Shown here piece by piece: positions 5,920 through 12,729 of a stretch of 36,633 nucleotides of DNA. Both the position numbers and the translations under genes were made by a program. The notes below the pieces were generated by a model that was given only the letters and a program-made list of their open reading frames with translations, made no database searches and had not been told where the DNA came from. Each line of letters starts with the position of its first letter. Within the stretch, counting starts at the first letter, position 1. This DNA comes from a virus, in the IMG/VR virus record IMGVR_UViG_3300040960_002108, positions 1 through 36,633 of that record, one strand, 5' to 3'.

Positions 5920-6578
5920 AGCGTCATAGCCAAGAGGCGGCTCATCCCCTCGATGCCCCAAACTGAATCACGGACGGCGCTGGCATAGTTCCGAATCTCA
6001 GCCTGAGCGTGACCATCCAATCTCAAGCTCAAGAAGTGGATGAGCGCGTGAAGTGAGCAGCTCCAATAACATTCACTCATCAGCGACAGCGGGAGCACCG
6101 CTCGAGCTTGCTCTTTAGCCACACCCACGCTGAGGAGCTCCTCATAGCTCTTGAAGGCTTGCTCAATCGCTCGCTGATAGATGAGCTGGGCGCTGAGCGC
6201 TGCGTCATCCTCAAGCGGCCCCGCTGATCCTTGCTTGACGCTCGCTGAGCCTTGCCTCCACTCACTTGGCTCCCACGCCTCATGATCAAATTGGACATAG
6301 CGCCCGCTGATCTCATTCCAGGCGCAGCCCACTTGATGCTTCATCCATTGACGCAGCACAAAGACAGGGGCCTTGATGTGAAATTGAAAAGTCATGTGGC
6401 GGAATGGTGAGGTGTGCTTGTGCTTCCACAGGTAGCTGATGAGCCGCCAATCATCCTCATTCAGCTCATCGCTCATCCGTCCCATTGAGACACGGGCGCT
6501 GTTCACCACGCTAAGGGGCGAGCCCATCACAGCGAGGAGCTTGACGCTCCCTCCATCTATTGCAATCTGATCACTCAT
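5916..6578 (-). CDS. thyX: Flavin-dependent thymidylate synthase
   Basis: The protein has about 220 residues, normal for the family. It methylates dUMP to dTMP using FAD, NADPH and methylenetetrahydrofolate. Family features include HTSPFRHMTFQFHI (55-68), the signature region RQWMKHQVGCAWNEISGRY (76-94) and SLRLDGHAQAEIR near the C terminus. The canonical RHRX7S signature is altered to KHQX8S: two arginines are replaced and one residue is added. The ATG at 6578 is preceded by an in-frame TTG at 6581, and AGGTGA lies upstream, so either could be used. It is a single leftward gene whose end overlaps the end of the helicase-loader gene by four bases, and it faces ssb across a divergent promoter region. 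With NrdJ it would supply dTTP for phage DNA synthesis. Confidence 0.9.
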   Translation of the reverse strand: MSDQIAIDGGSVKLLAVMGSPLSVVNSARVSMGRMSDELNEDDWRLISYLWKHKHTSPFRHMTFQFHIKAPVFVLRQWMKHQVGCAWNEISGRYVQFDHEAWEPSEWRQGSASVKQGSAGPLEDDAALSAQLIYQRAIEQAFKSYEELLSVGVAKEQARAVLPLSLMSECYWSCSLHALIHFLSLRLDGHAQAEIRNYASAVRDSVWGIEGMSRLLAMTL

Positions 6579-6601
6579 CAATTACGGTCACCTCGTTGAT
6601 G

Positions 6602-6610
6602 TGTTATAAG
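6602..6610 (+). promoter_or_regulatory. Extended -10 promoter before ssb
   Basis: TGTTATAAG is an extended -10 element (TGN followed by TATAAG). No good -35 lies 17 bp upstream, as is common for extended -10 promoters. The expected start near 6617 is just before the hairpin at 6621. The core TGTTATAA recurs before the portal gene. Confidence 0.5.
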
Positions 6611-6620
6611 GTCGGACATC

Positions 6621-6657
6621 GAGGGCGGCGCCGTGTGAGTGTTGCGGCGCCGTCCTC
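6621..6657 (+). other. Strong hairpin in the ssb leader
   Basis: Positions 6621-6633 and 6645-6657 pair over 13 bp with a single G-U wobble and an 11-base loop. The stem is very GC-rich. No T-run follows, so it is not an ordinary terminator in the rightward sense. If transcription starts near 6617, it would sit at the extreme 5' end of the mRNA, where such stems protect against decay. Confidence 0.7.
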
Positions 6658-6678
6658 ACTAATCTAATGGAGGACACC

Positions 6679-7047
6679 ATGAACCATGTCATCTTGATTG
6701 GCAACCTTGGGCGCGACCCTCAAGCCCGTGGCTCTGATCGCAATATCGCCAGCTTCTCCTTAGCGGTCGAGCACAGGAAGAAGGGCGGCGAGAAACAAAC
6801 CCAATGGTTTGACTGTGTAGCCTTTGGCAAGACAGGGGAGGCCCTCCTCGCTCACGCCAAGAAGGGCGATAAGCTCGCCATCACAGGAAAGATCAAGACC
6901 AAGGTCTGGGAGCGCGATGGCATCAAGCAACAAGATCTAGACATTGTGATAGAGACTTGGCAGTTTGTGGGGAGCAAGCCCACCTCAAACGCCATCGGCA
7001 ATCAAGGCCCCGCCACATGGGAGCCTGATGGCAATAAGTGGCCTTGA
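6679..7047 (+). CDS. ssb: Single-stranded DNA-binding protein
   Basis: The protein has 122 residues. The start at 6679 is chosen because GGAGG (6669-6673) lies 5 bases upstream; the in-frame ATG at 6667 sits on that site. The OB-fold pattern is clear: MNHVILIGNLGRDPQ, then NIASFSLAVE, QTQWFDCVAFGKTGEAL and KGDKLAITGKIKTKVWERDG. It coats single-stranded DNA during replication and RecT recombination. The C terminus ends WEPDGNKWP and lacks the acidic tip ending in IPF of bacterial SSBs, which usually recruits host partners. It is the first gene of the long rightward operon. Confidence 0.92.
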   Translation: MNHVILIGNLGRDPQARGSDRNIASFSLAVEHRKKGGEKQTQWFDCVAFGKTGEALLAHAKKGDKLAITGKIKTKVWERDGIKQQDLDIVIETWQFVGSKPTSNAIGNQGPATWEPDGNKWP

Positions 7048-7054
7048 CCGCTTA

Positions 7055-7068
7055 GCTCCTCACGGAGC
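7055..7068 (+). other. Small hairpin between ssb and the sigma-like gene
   Basis: GCTCC (7055-7059) and GGAGC (7064-7068) enclose a TCAC tetraloop in the 41-bp gap. It is short and could be chance, but it follows the pattern of hairpins in the gaps of this operon. Confidence 0.3.
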
Positions 7069-7088
7069 CCCCCAATGAATGGAACAGC

Positions 7089-7619
7089 ATGACGAATGAA
7101 TTGACAGATCAAGAGATCATTGGCGCTCGCCTCGCTGAGATGCGCTCCGACATGATCAGAATGCTCATGTTTAAGCTGCGGCTGGAGCCTCATGACGCTG
7201 AGGACGTATTCTCTGAGGTCACGCTTTACCTCCTAGAGCATGGCCCCCGCCTCCTCGATATGGAGAAGGAGATGGGCGGGGCGATCCGCAAGCTCACGCG
7301 AATGAGAGGGCTCAATTATATCCGCGATAACAAGCGGATCGTTTATGGGTGGTTTAATCATCGTGAGGAGTGGGGCTTTTCAAGTGATGATGGCCCTGAG
7401 CGCTGGGATGAGCTCATTGACATGAACGTGATAGCGGCTGATGTGCTCGAATCTGTTGAGCGGCCTTCTCATAGGGCTCCATTGGCTGCCATCATGGCGG
7501 GGGAGCAGATCAACGTGGTGGCGCGTGAGCAGGGATGGAATCAGAACACCCTCCACAGCGTGTGGAAGCGCATGAGATACAGGATGAAGGCAAGGTATGA
7601 GCAAGAAGAAGAAGTCTAA
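7089..7619 (+). CDS. Sigma-70/ECF-like regulator (possible late activator)
   Basis: The protein has 176 residues. The N-terminal part resembles sigma region 2 (DMIRMLMFKLRLEPHDAEDV, then FSEVTLYLLEHG). The C-terminal part resembles region 4, with a helix-turn-helix in INVVAREQGWNQNTLHSVWK followed by basic RMRYRMKARY. A linker of about 50 residues joins them. It stands immediately before terS and overlaps that gene by 23 bases, the place where many phages keep late-transcription activators. The divergence from true sigma factors is large, so it may be a DNA-binding regulator derived from one. The shared TGTTATAA promoters at 6602 and 11218 are possible targets, though they also suit host sigma-70. 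Confidence 0.6.
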   Translation: MTNELTDQEIIGARLAEMRSDMIRMLMFKLRLEPHDAEDVFSEVTLYLLEHGPRLLDMEKEMGGAIRKLTRMRGLNYIRDNKRIVYGWFNHREEWGFSSDDGPERWDELIDMNVIAADVLESVERPSHRAPLAAIMAGEQINVVAREQGWNQNTLHSVWKRMRYRMKARYEQEEEV

Positions 7620-8121
7620 ACAAGACCTTGAAGCCCTCAAAGATATGGCGGCGCGTGAGGCTCTCATCGTTGACTCTAATGATAAGTCACAGAAGACAAA
7701 CGTGGGCGCGCGCGCGACCCCCAAACACGGCCCATACTCCCGCAAGTATGAGGAGAAGACTCATCAGCTCCTCACCTACCTGGCACAAGGCTACAGCAAG
7801 GAGGCGGCCTGTATCGGCGCCCACCTCAACCGCCCCACGCTGTACAAGTGGCTGAGCGAATACCCAGACTTCGCGGAGGAGGTCGAGGACGCTCAATTCA
7901 TGGCTGAGGGTCACGTCCTCGCGGAGCTCCGTGGCGCGATCCAGCGGAAGGATGACACCAAGGCGCTCATGTGGCTCTTGGCTAAGCTTCGCCCTGATCG
8001 CTATGGGGACAGGAAAGAGGTCGAGATCACCACTAAGACCAATGACGGCGTTCAAGAGGTGGTGGCCATGTTCGAGCAAACAAACGATATGCTTGAGGAC
8101 AAGACTGACGAAGAACGATGA
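7597..8121 (+). CDS. terS: Terminase small subunit
   Basis: The protein has 174 residues. A lysine-rich start (MSKKKKSK) precedes a helix-turn-helix region at about 60-85 (THQLLTYLAQGYSKEAACIG, then AHLNRPTLYKWLSEYPDF), the typical DNA-recognition domain of small terminases. An oligomerisation segment follows (EEVEDAQFMAEGHVLAELRG). A GAAGG lies 6 bases upstream of the ATG. It would recognise the packaging site and load the large subunit, which is encoded after one intervening gene. Confidence 0.82.
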   Translation: MSKKKKSKQDLEALKDMAAREALIVDSNDKSQKTNVGARATPKHGPYSRKYEEKTHQLLTYLAQGYSKEAACIGAHLNRPTLYKWLSEYPDFAEEVEDAQFMAEGHVLAELRGAIQRKDDTKALMWLLAKLRPDRYGDRKEVEITTKTNDGVQEVVAMFEQTNDMLEDKTDEER

Positions 8122-8126
8122 ACCGC

Positions 8127-8163
8127 CCCCTCTTGACTAGCCACGACACTAGCCAAGAGAGGG
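8127..8163 (+). other. Long imperfect hairpin between terS and the nuclease gene
   Basis: 8127-8140 pairs with 8149-8163: 13 base pairs with one A-C mismatch (8136/8153) and one bulged A (8160), around an 8-base loop. It fills most of the 67-bp gap and lies 15 bases before the AGGAG of the next gene. It may be an RNA stability or processing element, or part of a packaging site. Confidence 0.55.
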
Positions 8164-8188
8164 CAACTCAAACAGGCAGGAGCTTGTT

Positions 8189-9100
8189 ATGACATACGCC
8201 AAGCTTGAGATCAACCGCCCCGCGCTCACCGCCACTTGGACAAAGGCCCAAATGGAGGCCGCCGTGGTTCGCATCCATCAGCGCTTTCAAGGCTTATTCA
8301 CCTCGATCATTGAGAGCGCAGATTGGGCCAACTATCGCTTGGTCGATCATCCACTTGAGGCGGGGCGCCCATCATGGCCTGACCCTGGAGAGTATTGTGA
8401 CCTAGTGCTCCAACACCGCGAAGGTGAGGCGGTGGCAGCAGTTGAGATCAAGACACGCCACGTCAAGATGAGGGATGAGCGCACCGTTTGGATGATCGCT
8501 GATGATGTGCTCGACCACATGAGCTCACAGCTCACCAAGCTCCAGACCATCGCCCACAGGAGTGACGCGCTGTGGCTCGTGGTGATTGGCCTCTATCGCG
8601 TCCCCTTCCAAGCGGCGGCGATCAACTTCAACACGCCCTTTGATTTGGTCTTGGTGTGGGGACGTGACGTGGGGAGAGATTCACCAATGGGAAGGGCGCG
8701 CTTCCGCAGCCTCAGTGACTTTGATAGGGCGGTCTGTGACTTCAAGGAGCCCGCTCGGTTCTTCGAGGTTAAGAGCCTCCCTCGCTCAGCCTCAGCAGCT
8801 CCTCCTCCTCAGTCTGTGACCCATGACCTTGAGGCGCTCATCAGTAAGGCCCCGCTCCATGAGAATTGTCGGCTGGCTTTGCTCTGCATCCTTGATTGGC
8901 CTGACGAGCTCCTCAGTTTGAGGACGTACATGAGGGAGCGCTCCACAGAGGACGCCACGGAGTACAGCCTTCAACATTGGGCCATGAAGATGATTGATGA
9001 GGGAGTGGTCAAAGGCTATCGCAAGGGGAAGCGCTCCCACCGCTTGAGCATAGATGAGGCAGCGCTCAAGGCTTATCTCAAGGAGGTCAGCGGTGAGTGA
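8189..9100 (+). CDS. Putative PD-(D/E)XK nuclease with C-terminal winged helix
   Basis: The protein has 303 residues. The central motif D71 (YCDLVLQ), then E86-I-K88 (AAVEIKTR), with a following helix and the hydrophobic strand LWLVVIGLY at about 129-137, fits the PD-(D/E)XK nuclease core. E23 in the preceding helix could complete the site. The last 85 residues (LALLCILDWPDELLSLRTYM and onward to GVVKGYRKGKRSHRLSID) look like a winged helix, which would give DNA recognition. AGGAG lies 6 bases before the ATG. It sits between terS and terL and overlaps terL by 8 bases, suggesting a packaging or host-DNA-degradation role. The fold is inferred from the motif alone. Confidence 0.6.
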   Translation: MTYAKLEINRPALTATWTKAQMEAAVVRIHQRFQGLFTSIIESADWANYRLVDHPLEAGRPSWPDPGEYCDLVLQHREGEAVAAVEIKTRHVKMRDERTVWMIADDVLDHMSSQLTKLQTIAHRSDALWLVVIGLYRVPFQAAAINFNTPFDLVLVWGRDVGRDSPMGRARFRSLSDFDRAVCDFKEPARFFEVKSLPRSASAAPPPQSVTHDLEALISKAPLHENCRLALLCILDWPDELLSLRTYMRERSTEDATEYSLQHWAMKMIDEGVVKGYRKGKRSHRLSIDEAALKAYLKEVSGE

Positions 9101-10478
9101 GGAGGAACCAAGAGAGCTCATCCTCAATGACCTCCAACGTGAGATCATTGGCGGGCTGAGGCGGCGTCAGAAGATCATCGCGGCGCGCTGCGGTTGGGGT
9201 AGCGGTAAGACGAGCTCGCTCATCTTCGCCTTGTGGTTCATCGCCAAGGTGAGGCCAGGCACAACCTCCCTCCTCATCACCGACACCACCCCGCGCTATA
9301 ACTCTGTTCTTATGCCTGAGATTGAGAAGTGGCTGGCGCCTCGCGGTTGGGTGTATAACCACACGCTGCACAAATGGACTGACACCCACACGGGCTCATC
9401 TGTCCTCTGTCGCTCCTACTATCGCCCAGGCACGAGAGACGCGAGCCACAACCCACTTGAGGGGATCAACGTCACCTCAGGCGTGGCGCTCATTGACGAG
9501 TGTCAAACGCTTGGGGCTGAGGTGGCTCACAAAGCACTAGGCCGCTTGAGGTCTGGCCCCACTCCAACGCTCATCCTAGTTGGGCTCCCTGTGGCTGACG
9601 CTTGGTGGTGTCAAATGGCTGAGGCTGCGGGGCTCCATCCGTTGCTGTTCACCTCATACGTCAACCAAGACAACCTCAGCTCTGAGTGGTTTGAGGCTAC
9701 CAAGCTCCTCCCTGAAGATGAGCGTGAGGCCATGGTGATGAATAAGCCAAAGCCTCCAAGCGGCTTGGTCTATCAAGAGTTCGACCTCGAGCGCCACGTT
9801 ATTGATGACTTCCAATATCGCCCTGAGATGACGGGGCGAATCGCTATAGATTGGGGCTTCCGCAAGCCCTCAGTCTTGATCATCGCCTATGATGAGGAGC
9901 GTGAGGCGTCCGTGATCGTCCATGAGATCAATCCACAGGAGGTCACCATCGCGGAGCTCTCAGAGATGATCTTAAGGGTGGCTTGGCCCCGCGCTCACAA
10001 AGCTCAAGCGCCAGGTCAGCGGATATGGCTTGATACAGGCGTGGCAGACAAGGCGGGGAAGGCCCGCTCTGACCACACGGGGCGCTCAGCCTTCCGCGAG
10101 ATGGGGAAGGGCGTTGAGCAAGGCGGGCTTGGCCTCCCGCTCAGGAGTACCACCGACCCTGTGAGGGTGGACATACTCAACGGCGTCCAGCGCCTCAAGC
10201 GGGCCTTTGCTCGCGACCGCTACCTCATCACCAAGGAGGTCTGGGACAAGGGCGAGCGCGCCATTGGGAACAGCTTGAGGAAGGCGATCATGAGCTATGC
10301 TTGGGACACTAAAGAGCAGCCAAAGAAGGATGGGCGTGAGGATCCGCTTGATGCTCTACGTTATGACTGCATCTTTCATTATTGGGCTGACGAGGTGGCC
10401 CGCTCCTCATATACTCCAAGACGCAGACCCAACCGCGACAAGCGCGTTGGCATCTCCACCAACTCAAGGAGCTTCTGA
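9093..10478 (+). CDS. terL: Terminase large subunit
   Basis: The protein has about 461 residues. The start is the GTG at 9093, six bases after AAGGAGG (9080-9086); the upstream ATG at 9054 has no such site and would overlap the previous gene by 47 bases. The ATPase domain has Walker A GWGSGKTS at about 34-41, Walker B VALIDE ending near 136, and a coupling motif around LVGLP. The nuclease domain begins with IAIDWG (D253) and ends with EDPLDALRYD, which supplies acidic metal ligands in RNase H-fold terminases. It powers DNA entry through the portal and cuts concatemers. Confidence 0.93.
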   Translation: MSEEEPRELILNDLQREIIGGLRRRQKIIAARCGWGSGKTSSLIFALWFIAKVRPGTTSLLITDTTPRYNSVLMPEIEKWLAPRGWVYNHTLHKWTDTHTGSSVLCRSYYRPGTRDASHNPLEGINVTSGVALIDECQTLGAEVAHKALGRLRSGPTPTLILVGLPVADAWWCQMAEAAGLHPLLFTSYVNQDNLSSEWFEATKLLPEDEREAMVMNKPKPPSGLVYQEFDLERHVIDDFQYRPEMTGRIAIDWGFRKPSVLIIAYDEEREASVIVHEINPQEVTIAELSEMILRVAWPRAHKAQAPGQRIWLDTGVADKAGKARSDHTGRSAFREMGKGVEQGGLGLPLRSTTDPVRVDILNGVQRLKRAFARDRYLITKEVWDKGERAIGNSLRKAIMSYAWDTKEQPKKDGREDPLDALRYDCIFHYWADEVARSSYTPRRRPNRDKRVGISTNSRSF

Positions 10479-10699
10479 TGGCTGATCCCACCCTCACCCC
10501 TGGCCTTGCTGATAAGGTGCTCGACCCCAACAACTTGGTGGCGGTTGTCACCGTGGGCCTCCTCTACATGATGTGGAAGTTCATGAACCGCCGCTTCGAC
10601 TTGGAGCGGGAGGAGCAGAGCGAGATCATTAAGCGGATCGAGGAGCTTGACCGCGAGCTCCTCAAGCTTGAGGCGAGGATGGATGCTAAGGATGACTGA
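10478..10699 (+). CDS. Small membrane coiled-coil protein
   Basis: The protein has 73 residues. A hydrophobic segment (LVAVVTVGLLYMMWKFM, about 20-36) is followed by a highly charged heptad-type helix (REEQSEIIKRIEELDRELLK). The ATG overlaps the terL stop (TGATG). The layout resembles phage holin-like or membrane-anchored accessory proteins and the protein at 33724, but it lies among packaging genes. No family is recognised. Confidence 0.65.
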   Translation: MADPTLTPGLADKVLDPNNLVAVVTVGLLYMMWKFMNRRFDLEREEQSEIIKRIEELDRELLKLEARMDAKDD

Positions 10700-10952
10700 G
10701 CACCCAATGCTAGACCGTGTTGACCTCACCGCTGATGAGCCAGCCACCTCCAACGTGGATCACCCCAATCACTACCATAAGGAGAGCGGCGTGGAGGTCA
10801 TTGACGCCATTGAGGCTTGGGGCCTTGGCTTCGCCTTGGGGAATTGCGTCAAGTACATCGCCCGCGCAGGTCATAAGCACAACGCCCGCGAGGATTTACA
10901 GAAGGCGCTTTGGTACCTCACTTGGGAGCTGGCCAAGTATGAGGACAAATAG
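10683..10952 (+). CDS. DUF3310 family protein
   Basis: The protein has about 89 residues. It shows the DUF3310 pattern: DHPNHYHKESGVEVIDAIEA, GNCVKYIARAGHKHN and EDLQKALWYLTWEL. The family is common in phages and is often loosely labelled nucleotide kinase, though no kinase motif is present and the function is not established. The start at 10683 is preferred because GAGG (10675-10678) lies 4 bases upstream; 10692 is an alternative. It overlaps the previous gene. Its stop codon lies inside the first of three consecutive hairpins. Confidence 0.8.
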   Translation: MLRMTEHPMLDRVDLTADEPATSNVDHPNHYHKESGVEVIDAIEAWGLGFALGNCVKYIARAGHKHNAREDLQKALWYLTWELAKYEDK

Positions 10953-11032
10953 GAAGTCAGTTCCTATTTAAAAGAATGGCCTTCATGGAGTCGCGAGCCC
11001 CATGAAGGCCAATGCTTCCCTCGCCAGGGAAG
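10947..11032 (+). other. Three consecutive perfect hairpins
   Basis: Hairpin 1 pairs AAATAGGAA (10947-10955) with TTCCTATTT (10961-10969) around a 5-base loop. Hairpin 2 pairs 10977-10988 with 11000-11011, a perfect 12-bp stem with an 11-base loop. Hairpin 3 pairs CTTCCCT (11015-11021) with AGGGAAG (11026-11032) around CGCC. Almost the whole intergenic gap is base-paired. No T-run follows. It may be a structured RNA, an mRNA processing or stability element, or a DNA signal such as a packaging site. Confidence 0.75.
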
Positions 11033-11046
11033 AACTGTGAGATAGC

Positions 11047-11253
11047 ATGGCGTTCAAGGATTATCAATACTGTTTGACCTGTCTCCGCTATGTGAAGCGC
11101 GGCGAGCCTCACCACTACAGGGGGACGCTCACGGTCTGCACCTCCCAAGCTGAGCTCAACCTCAGCGCCCTCAAGCCTCGCGGTGAGTGGCCGAAGACTA
11201 GCCTTGACAAGTGGCTATGTTATAATGACACTAAGACTGACTTAATGGACTAG
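11047..11253 (+). CDS. Small protein with a CXXC motif
   Basis: The protein has 68 residues. C9 and C12 (YCLTC), H22/H23 and C31 could bind zinc, as in small zinc ribbons. No family is recognised. The ribosome binding site is weak (TGAGA at 11038-11042), and the third hairpin ends 14 bases before the ATG, so translation may be influenced by it. A promoter-like TGTTATAAT lies within the end of this gene. Confidence 0.6.
   Translation: MAFKDYQYCLTCLRYVKRGEPHHYRGTLTVCTSQAELNLSALKPRGEWPKTSLDKWLCYNDTKTDLMD
11218..11226 (+). promoter_or_regulatory. Extended -10 promoter before the portal gene
   Basis: TGTTATAAT is a perfect extended -10 element inside the end of the preceding small gene. Transcription would start near 11233, upstream of the portal and head genes. 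A TTGACA at 11204 is only 11 bp away, too close to act as its -35. The TGTTATAA core matches the ssb promoter. Confidence 0.5.
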
Positions 11254-11261
11254 CCTGAAGA

Positions 11262-11291
11262 CTGATGGAGGACTAACCCCCCGCTCATCAG
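11262..11291 (+). other. Inverted repeat in the portal leader
   Basis: CTGATG (11262-11267) and CATCAG (11286-11291) could form a 6-bp stem with an 18-base loop. The 3' arm ends at the GAGGG ribosome binding site (11291-11295) of the portal gene, so folding could affect its translation. The stem is short, so support is modest. Confidence 0.3.
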
Positions 11292-11298
11292 AGGGCTC

Positions 11299-12729
11299 AT
11301 GAGAAAGCTCGATTATCAAGCTGATACAGATGAGGCGCCCCGTCACATGAGGGCGCTGCATCCTCGTTTCTCTGTGAGGGGGATCACAGGAACGCAGCTC
11401 AGCGGCGGGATGATCACAGGCTATGAGCGCAACGCTCAGCTCACAGGGCTCAATTGGGTTCGTGAAGCTGAGGACATGCTCAGGACTGACCCCGTGGTGA
11501 GGCGCTCTTGGCACATGCTCCGTCAGACCCTCCTCAGCGCCACTTGGCGATGGGAGAGCGCGGTGGATGACAACCCTGTCTGTGAGGAGCTCGCCCGCTT
11601 CGCCAATGAGGCTTGGGGCCTTGATGGCTACGCTGGACAGATGAGCCAATCATGGGAGGAGCAACTGAGCTATCTCCTTGAGTTCGTCCCGCTTGGCTAT
11701 CGCTATGCTGAGGAGGTCTACAAGGTCGGCCCTGACGCTGAGGGCAAGATCAAGGTATGGCTTGAGCAGTACGCCGACCGCGAGCCAAGCGCCCATCTCC
11801 GTTGGCTGAGCCGTGACAATCAACAGCTTGATGGAGTGCTTCAGCATGTGGTGGGCGTGGGCAAGGTTCCAGAGCCCATCCCATCCAACAAGCTCCTCCT
11901 CCTCACCCTCAACCGCACAGGCTCCAACTTTGAGGGGAGCGGGATGCTGCGGCCTGTTTGGTGGTGGTGGAGAACCAAACAAAAGGTCAGTAACCTCATG
12001 TGCGTTGGCGTTGACCGATGGGCCGTCCCCACGCCTCGCGTCAAGGTTGACCGCTCCGTGGCTGAGATGCAGGGGCTCACTGATTCAGACATTAACGCGA
12101 TGATTGATGATGCTGAGGCACAGGCTCAAGCCTTCCTCAGCGCAGAGCAAAGCTACCTCATTGACAATCCTGTGGTGAGCTTCGATCAATACGCCGCGAC
12201 TCCTAATCTATACGCTCAAGGCCCGCTCGATATTATCCGCGAATGTGACAACCAAATCAGCCAAGCCTTCCTAGCTCAGTTCGCTAATCTTGGCATAACT
12301 GACACGGGGGCGCGCTCAGTCGGTGAGGTGCATCTCAGCGTATTCCGCAGAGCTGCCATCAATCTATGTGACATTGTGGCCTCTGCTGTTAGCGGGGTTG
12401 ATCGCCGCGGTGGGGGAACGATAGGGAGATTGATCCGATGGAATTACGGCCCAATAGATCCAAGTCACCTCCCCCGCCTCGTTCATACCGGCTTAGACAC
12501 GGACGATTTAGCGGAATCTCTCGCTATGCTTCCGCAGCTCGTCACGGCGGGGCTTCTTACTCCAGACAACGAGCTCGAGCGCGCCATCAGGGAGCGACTA
12601 GGTGCTGGCGATCTTCCAGAGGAGGCACAGCGATCTGCGCTAGAGAGAACCGTCAGCGCCGCTAGTGGTGGAGGTGGTGTGGCTGCGCTCGCTGAGGCTG
12701 CCATGAGGCGGAGGCGCCAAGATGGCTAG
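11299..12729 (+). CDS. Portal protein (DUF935 / Mu gp29-like)
   Basis: The protein has 476 residues. It matches the DUF935 portal pattern: an early MITGYERNAQ segment, a helical region with RTDPVVRRSWHMLRQTLLS, LEFVPLGYRYAEEVYK and GSGMLRPVWWWW, and a C-terminal basic tail (AAMRRRRQDG). The portal ring is the DNA gate of the head and the docking site for terminase and tail. GAGGG precedes the ATG. It follows the packaging genes and overlaps the protease-scaffold gene by 8 bases, as expected for a head operon. Confidence 0.82.
   Translation: MRKLDYQADTDEAPRHMRALHPRFSVRGITGTQLSGGMITGYERNAQLTGLNWVREAEDMLRTDPVVRRSWHMLRQTLLSATWRWESAVDDNPVCEELARFANEAWGLDGYAGQMSQSWEEQLSYLLEFVPLGYRYAEEVYKVGPDAEGKIKVWLEQYADREPSAHLRWLSRDNQQLDGVLQHVVGVGKVPEPIPSNKLLLLTLNRTGSNFEGSGMLRPVWWWWRTKQKVSNLMCVGVDRWAVPTPRVKVDRSVAEMQGLTDSDINAMIDDAEAQAQAFLSAEQSYLIDNPVVSFDQYAATPNLYAQGPLDIIRECDNQISQAFLAQFANLGITDTGARSVGEVHLSVFRRAAINLCDIVASAVSGVDRRGGGTIGRLIRWNYGPIDPSHLPRLVHTGLDTDDLAESLAMLPQLVTAGLLTPDNELERAIRERLGAGDLPEEAQRSALERTVSAASGGGGVAALAEAAMRRRRQDG

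Noticed and set aside
10947-11032. Intrinsic terminator or tRNA-like gene
   Set aside because: No T-run follows any of the three stems, and they do not fold into a cloverleaf or carry an anticodon arm arrangement.
11204-11226. Consensus promoter from TTGACA (11204) and TATAAT (11221)
   Set aside because: The 11-bp spacing is far too short for sigma-70. Only the extended -10 part is kept as a candidate promoter.
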